In this document: one piece after another, positions 9,538-18,169 of the stretch
Layout of the letters: each line of letters starts with the position of its first letter
Numbering within the stretch: the first letter of the stretch is position 1
Assembly (NCBI GenBank): GCA_963693365.1
Contig: CAVNZM010000044.1
Span: forward strand, 1-32,617
Direction of reading: 5' to 3'
DNA from: Amoebidium appalachense
Taxonomy: Eukaryota > Ichthyosporea
DNA: 32,617 nucleotides
The notes under the pieces: model-generated
What the model was told of the DNA's origin: nothing
Seen by the model: only the letters and a program-made list of their open reading frames with translations
Databases searched by the model: none
Program-made: the position numbers and the translations under genes

Positions 9538-9540
<3 letters not shown>
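8630..9540. repeat. AT-rich region with clustered ATGATATC-type motifs
   Basis: No gene is seen. The region is dense in AATGATAT / ATATCATT words in both orientations. An inverted pair occurs around 8769-8805 (ATATTAGAATGATATC facing GATATCATTCTGATAT, one mismatch). A 142-bp near-identical duplication begins with TGTATTATAA at 9079 and again at 9221. The same words recur in the 147-bp array at 18170-19500, suggesting a common satellite origin. Confidence 0.6.

Positions 9541-9572
<32 letters not shown>
9540..9572 (+). repeat. Poly-C tract (33 bp)
   Basis: Uninterrupted C run that marks a sharp change from the ATGATATC-rich region to A/T-run-rich DNA. Confidence 0.9.
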
Positions 9573-9575
<3 letters not shown>

Positions 9576-9873
9576 CGATCTGCTATTAGCACTAAACTGT
9601 ATTCAGACTTAGAAAACAAAAAAAAAAATTCTAAGTAAATCTCAAAAAAAACAAAAAAAAATTTTTTTTCTAAGTAAATCTCAAAAAAATTTCTAAGTCT
9701 CGCTCAAAGAGAACTACGTATCATGATGTTTTTCAAAAGTTCTAAGACACACGCCCAGCGTGTGTTAATACCGTCACATTTTAACCTTCCAAACAACCAA
9801 AATAAAACATAACAATATACTAACATTTTTGTTAGTTAGTATACTAAATTATTATTTCTTTTAGTCTTGTGGT
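9573..9873. other. 3' flank of the minus-strand gene, AT-rich
   Basis: No gene is seen. Contains A and T homopolymers at 9618-9690. A perfect 8-bp-arm hairpin lies at 9747-9765 (ACACACGC-CCA-GCGTGTGT), and an ACTAACA-TTTT-TGTTAGT hairpin near 9818-9836. On the - strand this is directly downstream of the stop codon of the 9874-11527 gene, so it probably contains its 3' UTR. Confidence 0.4.
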
Positions 9874-11216
9874 TCAATATCTTGGGGGGATCTTTATGGA
9901 TGATTTTGCGGGCCGCTTATTGGCGACGCGCGACGCCTCGTCGCTGCTGCCGCTCTCACGCTCCTTGTCCCCCGCACCGCCAACCACCGACCTGTTGCCG
10001 TCCAACAGCTTGAGGTCCACCACCTTCTCGTTGGACTGCTTCGTGGAGGGCTTGTCGTCTCCCTTCTCGTCTTGCACATCAGCTGACAGGCTGAGGACTG
10101 CCTTCTCCCGGGCCTTGCAGATCTTTTCCCAGGTCTTTGCATACTGGGTTGGGACAGAAGGAGATTGTGTGAGTGTTTTTAGCTTTTCTGGCTAGCCTGA
10201 GCATGTATGTACCTGGGAAAAATGCTATCACAATGTTACCATACCAAACCTAAAGATGACATGATAGGATGATACTTGCCCACACTTAGGAGATATCCTT
10301 AAAACACTACGATGATACGTAACCCATACATACGACTTATCAATATCATCTTTTCGATATCCATACGTTGTCTTTCGGACCGGAGCTAAAACACAATGAT
10401 GGGGGGGGGGGGGGGGGGGGTTGAATGCAGAACACGGTACGAAATACGCATACACGATGAGAAGCATGGTGCAGGACACATGCAAAGGCAAACATTCAAG
10501 TATGCAACATCAGCCATGTGCACAGTATGCGTCATAAGCAGAGCCCATCCTCAGGGAGGACCCGGGGGGGGGGGGGGGGGGGGTAGTTGTTTACCTTGCT
10601 GATCTCTGATGGCCGAGCACCACCCTCGTAGTCAGGCATGTCAGCTCCATACTTCACAGCTGACCACGAAATCTGAGTGGCAGACTTGTGGGCCATTGGA
10701 TCCCGCAGTCCGCACTCAAATGTGTGGAGCATGAAGCTGAAGAGCTCGGGCAACGCCTTTTGAAACTCCTGTGTGGGTGTTGGTGTGTGTGTTGCGTGTA
10801 CGTACACGTAAGCATGTGTGTATGTGGTGATGAGGAAAGGGGGTATTCTCCATTAGCAGCAAATAAAACCGAATTCGACAATGAAAAATCTGAAATGACT
10901 TGAGGAAGTGGGAAGCTGAATGGATACTGGATAACCATGCATGTACCGTTTCTCTGAGTGATAAGGATTTGATGTCTTGTGTGGTTATGTGTTGGTGATT
11001 TGTACGTGGGACAACAGGGGGAAGTGGGAGGGAGGGAGTGGGAGGGAGGGAGTGGGAGGGAGGGAGTGGGAGTGAGTGTGTGTGTGTGGGGGGGGGGGGG
11101 GGGGGGGGGTCACAGTGCATTAAGAATGAACCAATAAGGAAGAACAACAACATTAAACATGAATAAGCATGTTAAAAAAAACAGCATGAGAAGATTTCGT
11201 CTTTGATTGGGGTGGG

Positions 11217-11247
<31 letters not shown>

Positions 11248-11527
11248 GGGGGGGGTAATGGGCACAAACGTTTAGTGTCTTGAAGCTGCTGAGGCGGTTC
11301 TTGATGTAGGAGCCGTTGATGGGGGACATGCACATGATGCGGTGAAGGGCGGGGTTGCCCCATGGGTTGCCCGTCACCGGATCGACGCTGTACATGCGGC
11401 CACAGGGATGGTTGTTGCACTCAACTTGAACCTCCACCAACCACCCCTACCACGTCTTCTTGCGGTACCTAACCTGGTCTGCCAACTTGTCGGGGTCGGC
11501 GGCATTGACAGGGGCAACCTGGAACAT
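9874..11527 (-). CDS. Unrecognised multi-exon host-type gene, 3 exons, in-frame TAG in first exon
   Basis: Three - strand exons fit canonical splice sites and all are phase 0: 11527-11270 (86 codons; preceded by ..AACACAG, followed by GTTTGT), 10768-10595 (58 codons; CACACAG before, GTAAAC after) and 10143-9874 (89 codons plus TGA; CAACCCAG before). The conceptual protein has a Cys/His-containing part (VECNNHPCGRMYS, HRIMCMSPINGSYIKNR), a helical middle (EFQKALPELFSFMLHTFECG) and a charged Lys/Ser/Asp-rich tail. I do not recognise the family. A TAG at 11447-11449 interrupts exon 1 at codon 27 although protein-like sequence continues on both sides. A tiny intron, a pseudogene or a sequence error could explain it. 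Exon 1 may be internal, since CA/poly-C intron-like DNA lies upstream. Confidence 0.55.
10144..10594 (-). other. Intron 2 of the unrecognised minus-strand gene
   Basis: A 451-bp intron with donor AAG|GTAAAC and acceptor CCCAG|TAT. On the sense strand a C20 tract starts 11 bases after the donor (10583-10564), and a second C20 tract lies at 10420-10401. Confidence 0.55.
10769..11269 (-). other. Intron 1 of the unrecognised minus-strand gene
   Basis: A 501-bp intron with donor AAC|GTTTGT and acceptor CACAG|GAG. On the sense strand a C25 tract begins about 14 bases after the donor, followed by (CA)n. A C22 tract with (CA)n occurs again at 11109-11080, and CA-rich DNA runs up to the acceptor. Confidence 0.55.
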
Positions 11528-11529
11528 CT

Positions 11530-11755
11530 GTGTTGGTGGGCATGGAGGCATTTGACAGTTTTTTGGAAGGGGGGGGGGGGAGGGGGGGAGGGGGGAGGGG
11601 GGGGAGGGGGAGGGGCTTTTGGTGTGTGTGTGTTTTTTTGTATGTGTGGGTGGGGAAGTGAGTGAGTGAGTGTGTGTGTGTGTTTGGAAGGGGGGGGGGG
11701 GGGGGGGTTAGAATGAATGAATAACACTAAATGCTAACATGTGAAACACGTTGTG
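11530..11755 (-). repeat. C/CA-rich low-complexity DNA upstream of the minus-strand gene
   Basis: On the sense (-) strand the stretch consists of C runs broken by T and A, plus (CA)n. It resembles the two introns of the neighbouring gene, so it may be a further intron with an upstream exon that I could not identify. Confidence 0.45.
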
Positions 11756-12066
11756 CTGAAAGACAAAAGCACAAACTTATGAAGTCTAGAGAAGCAGAAA
11801 ATAGCTTGAACGACTGGTGGAAGGGATGATAGCTATAGTGCTAACAGCAAAAGTAGTGCCCACAGTCGCTGGTTCATGAACGTGAAAAGGCAACGTGCAT
11901 CTGCAGCCAGCTGAAAGACAAAAGCACAAACTTATGAAGTCTAGAGAAGCAGAAAATAGCTTGAACGACTGGTGGAAGGGATGATAGCTATAGTGCTAAC
12001 AGCAAAAGTAGTGCCCACAGTCGCTGGTTCATGAACGTGAAAAGGCAACGTGCATCTGCAGCCAGC
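11756..12066 (+). repeat. 155-bp tandem duplication of a dispersed repeat with (CA)n tail
   Basis: Two near-identical 155-bp copies (starting at 11761 and 11916 with AGACAAAAGCACAAAC) end in CTGCAGCCAGC. The second runs directly into ACACACGCACACGCACGCAC and a longer CA tract. A third copy of the 3' half, with the same CA-rich tail, is at 19894-20030, and a 5' fragment is at 8559. Conserved body plus constant simple-sequence tail resembles a short interspersed element, but no clear Pol III boxes were found. Confidence 0.7.
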
Positions 12067-12430
12067 AGAACACACGCACACGCACGCACACACACACACA
12101 TACACACACACGCACACAGACACAGACACAGACATAGATATAATCACAGGCACGGACACAGACCAGACAGACAAACGCCATATGCACAAAAGCAGGCAAC
12201 ACAAAACTAACCTTCAAACGGGAAAAAACCTGCGGACCTCCGGGAAGGGGGAAGAGAAATGGAGCAAACAACGTGCGTACAGGCTTAAACGGACAAAAAA
12301 TTGCAAACCGGATTGGGTTTAGCCAATCACTATTTGCTATAGACCGGTTTAGTAACCGCCGCGCCTGATTAGGGAAAAGATAAAAATAGATTTCGGCTCG
12401 CGCGCGCGCGTGCATCAGCTTGGTGCCCTC
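12067..12430. other. CA-rich tail then unannotated DNA
   Basis: 12067-12130 is a CA/CG-rich microsatellite tail of the upstream repeat. 12130-12430 contains no supported gene; a minus-strand open frame across it is mostly CA-repeat translation. Confidence 0.4.
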
Positions 12431-12581
12431 ACACACAGCACATGCACACACAAGTGCACGCACGCACACACACTGTTATCCCTGATCATGATGCCCCCTC
12501 CCCCCCCTCCCTCTTCCCCCCCCGCGCACCCCCCCCCCCCCCATACTCACACTCACACCCACAGCTCATGCTCACACTCAA

Positions 12582-12640
<59 letters not shown>

Positions 12641-12673
12641 GCGCGCGCACGCACACACACACACACATGCACA

Positions 12674-12706
<33 letters not shown>

Positions 12707-13030
12707 CGCGCACACACAGGCGCGCACACACACACAGGCGCACACCTACACAACACACACAGCACATGCACACACAAGTGCACGCACGCACACACACTGT
12801 TATCCCTGATCATGATGCCCCCTCCCCCCCCTCCCTCTTCCCCCCCCGCGCACCCCCCCCCCCCCCCCCCCCACCCCACCCACCCACCTACAAAGACGAA
12901 AACGTTTATCTGTGTTCCAGACCGTGTGCGCTCTACTCCTCTCCCCTCTCCCGCACACAATGAGCCCCCCCTCCCCCCCCCCCTCCCCCCCCCCCCCCCC
13001 TGTGCATGCAGGAACGCACACATATGCACA
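12431..13030 (+). repeat. CA microsatellite and C-tract block with an internal 110-bp duplication
   Basis: The segment at 12431-12541 (starting ACACACAGCACATGCACACA, containing TGTTATCCCTGATCATGATG and ending in C-rich DNA) is repeated at 12755-12865, 324 bp away. Between them lie a long (CA)n tract (about 12586-12638) and CG/CA mixtures. C-rich runs continue to about 13000. No gene is supported; the His/Thr and Cys/Val proteins are translations of the repeats. Confidence 0.8.
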
Positions 13031-13079
13031 CGTGCGCATACATCATATATATGGCGGTTGAGTCACAACCCATTTGCAA

Positions 13080-13205
13080 ACCACACACGTGTGCACGCAT
13101 GGACGTCGCGCACACACACAACGGCACACACACATAAATGCTCGCGCGCTCACAGCACACATACACACACACTCACTCACAAACACGCACACACACACAC
13201 ACACA

Positions 13206-13242
<37 letters not shown>

Positions 13243-13345
13243 TCTCTCTTCTCTTTCTCTTTCTCTCTCTCTCTTTCTCTTTCCCTCTTTCTCTGATCTG
13301 TCTCTTTCTCTCTCCCTCTTCCTTCTCTCTCTCTCTAGTAGTGGC
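13080..13345 (+). repeat. (CA)n followed by (CT)n microsatellite
   Basis: CA-rich from about 13080, with a pure run ending near 13207, switching abruptly to a (CT)n / CTTT-rich polypyrimidine run of about 130 bp. Confidence 0.9.
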
Positions 13346-13625
13346 AAGTGGAAAGAAAAAATAGGTGATACCCTACTTGGTTTTTTTCTTCTCAACTTTA
13401 TCTAAATCTCATCATGATAGGGTATTTTTGGTTTACGTATACACTTGGCTCAGCTTGCATGTACGGGAAACACAAGTTAAGCATGTTAAATAACGATACA
13501 TTGACATATTTCAACCTGTTGACTATCAGTATCCATCATGGGCTTAGTGATTACGACCCCGTCTCAACATTGACATCGTAAAAACCAATAAACTGTCTGA
13601 TCCAAATCACAATGGACCCAATATC

Positions 13626-13628
<3 letters not shown>
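13346..13628. other. Non-repetitive DNA with no supported gene
   Basis: Ordinary-composition sequence between the CT microsatellite and a poly-C tract. No credible coding frame or motif was found. Confidence 0.4.
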
Positions 13629-13660
<32 letters not shown>

Positions 13661-13690
13661 TATGGAACTTTCATGGTGTTACACGGAACT

Positions 13691-13727
<37 letters not shown>

Positions 13728-14038
13728 ACTCATATACTCTTTGAACTCGCAAAGAACCAATCCCTAATACTTGTACATGTATTGCATACACAAATATACT
13801 CGCACATATACATACACACATTCACTTTAATCTTTCAGGCTACATGTGCAATATACATTTATTATGCACAGTCGATTAAGAATTCGTTGTGAAACCCCCC
13901 CCCCCCCCCCCCCCCCCCCTCCTCGTTCCCTCCATATGCAATGGGGATAATATTGTTTCCCGCTATTAATTAAAAAATCACCGTTCTAAATTCCTAAGAC
14001 CGAACCACTTGTAACACCGACAGTTTCGGTTGTGTTGA

Positions 14039-14072
<34 letters not shown>
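13629..14072 (+). repeat. Cluster of homopolymers: C28, A32, C25, C32
   Basis: C tract at 13629-13656, A tract at 13695-13726, C tracts at 13895-13919 and 14041-14072. The last two are both preceded by TTG-rich sequence ending GAAA. Between them is AT-rich DNA with no supported gene. Confidence 0.85.
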
Positions 14073-14129
14073 ACCCACCACCACCTTACCAATATACGTT
14101 ACGTATTGGTACAATATCACCAATACTAA

Positions 14130-14400
14130 TTAAATGTCGTCACGTGTGATGGTGATGGCATCCATGTAGCTCTGCAGCAGTGTGTGTGTGCGGTGCGTGT
14201 GTGTGTGGTGTGGAGGCCTGGGGTGGGTGGGGGGGGGGGGGGGGGAGGGGGGGGGGGGGGGAGGGGGGGGGGGGGGGGGATAGACAAATACCAGACATGC
14301 ATAATTGCACATTCTTTTGCAGCTACAGTTTGATGATATTTACCCACCGTGTGCACCACTTGTGACCCCAGTCTTCCGAGGTGGTGTCATAGGTGGGCGT
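14130..14400 (-). CDS. Possible pair of small minus-strand exons (very tentative)
   Basis: On -, sequence ending GACTGGGGTCACAAGTGG.. reaches a donor-like GG|GTAAAT near 14345. After C-rich intron-like DNA (14279-14220) and CA repeats, an acceptor CTGCAG at 14172 leads into 13 codons (SYMDAITITRDDI) and TAA at 14130. The layout (donor, C tract, CA tract, acceptor) mirrors the 9.9-11.5 kb gene. The phase between the two pieces and any upstream exon are unknown, and no protein family was recognised. Confidence 0.22.
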
Positions 14401-14522
14401 CAACACCAATAAATTGACTGGTGACGGGTGTACAACCAAAGAAACTCAGCAGCACATATAATAACGTTGATGCTATACCCTGCCTAGTTGACGTAATAAT
14501 TAGTGCACCATCGCACGCGTGA

Positions 14523-14552
14523 CCCCCCCCCCCCCCCCCCCCCCCGGGGGGG
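14523..14552 (+). repeat. C23 tract directly followed by G7
   Basis: A C homopolymer abutting a G run, forming a potential foldback. It separates unique DNA from the start of the 183-bp array. Confidence 0.85.
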
Positions 14553-14559
14553 TGTTTTT

Positions 14560-16320
14560 GCCGCGCCGTACCCCTGATATTGTAAGTGTACACTGCCCCC
14601 ACAACCCCAACTGTGTGCTGAATATCTCGTGCTAGGAAACCAATAACGCGAAAGTAACACATGCATATTAATGCTGCATGATATATGATGTATATGGTAC
14701 AAGGGGGGTTTCAATCCGGGCTACAATGTTGTGTTTTTTTCGGGTGACCCTCGTACTCCAGAGGCACACTCACCATCCCCCCCATAAACTTTGTGGTAAA
14801 TTTCTCGTGCCAGAAGCTGTTCTGTGGGTAGTTATTGAAAAACCAATAATGTCTAGGTAACATATGTACATATACTATGCTACAAGGGGGGTTCTATACG
14901 AGCTACAACGTTGTGTTTTTTTTGTGTGACCCTCGTACTCCAGGGGCACATTCACCATCACCCCCATAAACTGTGTGGTAAATTTCTCGTGCTAGAAGCT
15001 GTTCTGTGGGTAGTTATTGAAAAAACCAATAATGTGTAAGCAACACATGTACATATACTATGCTACAAGGGGCGTTCTATTCGAGCTACAACGTTGTGTT
15101 TTTTTCGTGTGACCCTCGTACTCCAGGGGCACATTTACCTTCCCCCCCATAAACTTTGTGGTAAATTTCTCGTGCTAGAGGCTGTTCTGTTGGTAGTTAT
15201 TGAAAAAACCAAAAATGTCTAGGTAACACATGGACTTATACTATGCTACAAGGGGGGTTCTATACGAGCTACAACGTTGTGTTTTTTTCGTGTGACCCTC
15301 GTACTCCAGGGGCACATTCACCATCCCCCCCATAAACTTTGTGGTAAATATCTCGTGCTAGAAGCTGTTCTGTTGGTAGTTATTGAAAAAACCCAAAAAT
15401 GTCTAGGTAACACATGGACATATACTATGCTACAAGGGGGGTTCTATACGAGCTACAACGTTGTGTTTTTTTCGTGTGACCCTCGTACTCCAGGGGCACA
15501 TTCACCATCCCCCCCATAAACTTTGTGGTAAATATCTCGTGCTAGAAGCTGTTCTGTTGGTAGTTATTGAAAAAACCCAAAAATGTCTAGGTAACACATG
15601 GACATATACTATGCTACAAGGGGTATTCTATACTAGCTACAACGTTGTGTTTTTTTCGTGTGACCCTCGTACTCCAGGGGCACATTCACCATCCCCCCCA
15701 TAAACTGTGTGGTAAATCTCTCGTGCTAGAAGCTGTTCTACTGGGTAGTTATTGAAAAAACCAACTTGATGTGTAAGCAACACATGTACATATACTATGC
15801 TACAAGTGGGGTTCTATTCGAGCTACAACGTTGTGTTTTTTTCGTGTGACCCTCGTACTCCAGGGGCACATTTACCATCCCCCCCATAAACTTTGTGGTA
15901 AATTTCTCGTGCTAGAGGCTGTTCTGTTGGTAGTTATTGAAACTTTAAATAATGTCTAGGTAACATATGTACATATACTATGCTACAAGGGGGGTTCTAT
16001 ACGAGCTACAACGTTGTGTTTTTTTCGTGTGACCCTCGTAATGCAGGGGCACATTCACCATCCCCCCCCATAAACGTTTTGGTAAATTTCCCGTGCTAGA
16101 GGCTGTTCTGTGGGTAGTTATTGAAAAAATCAATAATGTCTAGGTAACACATGGACATATACTATGCTACAAGGGGGGTTCTATACGAGCTACAACGTTG
16201 TGTTTTTTTCGTGTGACCCTCGTACTCCAGGGGCACATTCACCATCCCCCCTTATAATTTGTGGTGAATTTCTCATGGTAGAAGCTACTCTGTGGGTAGT
16301 TATTGAAAAAACTCGATGCT
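14560..16320 (+). repeat. Tandem satellite, about 183-bp unit, nine copies plus a diverged edge copy
   Basis: The marker CTACAACGTTGTG (first copy CTACAATGTTGTG) occurs at 14721, 14903, 15086, 15269, 15453, 15637, 15823, 16006 and 16190, with spacings of 182, 183, 183, 184, 184, 186, 183 and 184. Each unit has the same order of parts: a CTACAAG-GGG block, the marker, TTTTTTCGTGTGACCC, a CCCCCC run and CTCGTGCTAGAAGCTGTTCT. A diverged partial unit lies at 14560-14690. Variation is mostly point changes and small indels. Open frames inside (for example 15277-15519 and 15461-15703) are the same repeat and are not genes. Confidence 0.95.
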
Positions 16321-16565
16321 TATAAGTAACGCATCATGCGGCACAAATTGTCATCATAGCATTATACTACCATCATAGTTGGTCGACAATAACGATATAT
16401 TGGGAACGTGGACACCATATTGTAAACCAAAAAATAATACCACCATAATATACTACACATACCTAACAATGTATTGTGAATGAATAAAATACTTGCTTAC
16501 GTGCTGGTAAAATACGAGAAACAAGGATTCTCTCGCTCCTTTTTTTCTTCTTTTTTGTTTGTTTT
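16321..16565. other. Unannotated DNA after the 183-bp array
   Basis: AT-rich flank with no supported gene. Confidence 0.4.
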
Positions 16566-16608
<43 letters not shown>

Positions 16609-16807
16609 ATGTATGTGTGTGTGTATGTGCTCGGTTGAGAGGGAAGGGGGGGGCGGATGCACCGTGTGTGTGCATGTGTGCACGTGTGTGTGTGTGTGTG
16701 CTCTGTGGAGACGGAATGGGAGGGGGAGGAAATGCACCGTGTGTGTGCATGTGTGTGTGTGTCTCTCTGTATGTGTGTGTGTGTGTGTTGTGTGTTTGTG
16801 TGTGTGT

Positions 16808-16863
<56 letters not shown>
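16566..16863 (+). repeat. (GT)n microsatellite block with an internal GT/GGGAGG duplication
   Basis: Long GT runs at about 16573-16610 and 16806-16863, separated by two related segments containing GCACCGTGTGTGTGCATGTG (about 16658 and 16735). Cys/Val or Thr/His frames over it are repeat translations. Confidence 0.9.
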
Positions 16864-16866
<3 letters not shown>

Positions 16867-17006
16867 ATCAATGATAAGCCGGCCATGTGTTTATCATGGC
16901 GCACCGGTAAATGAATGTGGCGATTATGTGTAAATATATAAACGGAAATACATTATAAAAAAGGACTCACTCAACGAGATGAACGAGCGTTACAAAACGT
17001 ACGTGT

Positions 17007-17009
<3 letters not shown>
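16864..17009. other. Short unique stretch, no gene seen
   Basis: Ordinary DNA between the GT block and a poly-C tract. Confidence 0.35.
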
Positions 17010-17040
<31 letters not shown>

Positions 17041-17101
17041 CGCCCCCCCACCCAACCCCCCCTGTCTTCCCTCCTTCCCACTACGACCCCCCCCCCCCCC
17101 C
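17010..17101 (+). repeat. C30 tract and adjoining C-rich DNA
   Basis: Pure C from 17010 to 17039, then a C-rich stretch ending in a second C run near 17089-17101. Confidence 0.85.
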
Positions 17102-17700
17102 TGCACGTGTCTAGGTGTATAGATCCTACAGGTAACGATGGCAGGGTTAGGGTTATTCAGTGAAAGAGTGACAATACATAACCAACTGCAGTGTACATAT
17201 GCGTGGATGCCCCAGTGATCGTGTTAATGGCCTCTATAATCATCATAGTGGTCATCATTAAAGCCCCATACGACCACCATAAGGATCGCTAGTTATACCC
17301 CCATACGATCATCATAGTGATATCATTCTATGCCTCATACGATCATCATAATGATCACATACCAATATCCATACGGTCATCATAATGATCACAAGAAGAT
17401 GATCTAACGGGCGCAACTGACATGTGAATTTGTTTTTGCACGCCTCATGCAAAACGGATGAGGCTCATCAGGTGGCCGCGTCTTAGGTATGTACAAATTC
17501 AAGTCTACTTTCCCTATGCACATTAACAATATAATAATAAATTTTTTAACACTAATTACCGTGACCTAGGCGAGGGTTGTCAATTAAGAATAGCACAGTG
17601 ACCAAGCAAAGCAAACTACATGCAAAAACCATATTTGCAACGCCTCCGTGTGGTGATACCAAATATGGAACAAAAACTCTATAAGTAACCAATCCGATGC
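17102..17700. repeat. Degenerate CATACGATCATCAT repeats, otherwise unannotated
   Basis: Between 17230 and 17400 the words CCATACGA(C/T)CA(C/T)CAT and CATAATGATCAC recur four or so times at irregular spacing of about 25-45 bp. The remainder shows no gene. Confidence 0.45.
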
Positions 17701-17743
17701 GCCTGCTGTGCTCATATTCCATGCTGCTGTGATTGGCTTAATC

Positions 17744-18004
17744 ATGAGCCGGGATGACGGAACGGTGGTGGAAGTAGGGTTTGAGGAGGTGAAACAATGG
17801 CAATTGTTGGGGACTAAAAATCAGTGGTTTTATGTGCAAGCCAAATGGGAAATTGTGCTGCCCCCCACGCGAATTTTGAAGCCGTATATAATCAGATCGT
17901 GCATGGCCACCTGTATAGGCATTTGGTATCCGTTTAAGGAATCGTTCGAGTGTGCGCCCATGGGCCGATCCTGGGCCATGACACACACTAATACGATTGC
18001 TTAG
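17744..18004 (+). CDS. Hypothetical small protein (86 aa), unrecognised
   Basis: ATG at 17744, stop TAG at 18002-18004. The protein begins MSRDDGTVVEVGFEEVKQWQ and contains a Trp/Lys-rich middle and a Cys-containing end. Composition looks protein-like and the frame lies in otherwise non-repetitive DNA. No domain was recognised; it could be a decayed transposon fragment or a chance frame. The frame is open a further 12 codons upstream (to 17708) without another ATG. Confidence 0.3.
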   Translation: MSRDDGTVVEVGFEEVKQWQLLGTKNQWFYVQAKWEIVLPPTRILKPYIIRSCMATCIGIWYPFKESFECAPMGRSWAMTHTNTIA

Positions 18005-18169
18005 CTGGCTTCTCCTCAAATTTTTTTATGTGGGTAGCCTATTAGGTATGCATGTAAAGTAATTAATTTTCTCTCCCTTTATTCACTTTTTACAAAATGA
18101 TATTGGAACGGTATCTTATTTTGAGCCAAAAGATCTCATATTACTATCTGCGTGGATCGCGAACAAGTA

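Noticed and set aside
12410-13405. Long His/Thr or Cys/Val-rich open frames on both strands
   Set aside because: Translations of CA, C and CT microsatellites.
15277-15703. Two near-identical 80-codon frames (MCFFRVTLVLQG..)
   Set aside because: The same unit of the 183-bp satellite read twice.
16497-16933. Open frames over the GT block
   Set aside because: Pure microsatellite translations.
17145-17157. GGGTTAGGGTT telomere-like word
   Set aside because: Only two units; too short to be interstitial telomere DNA.
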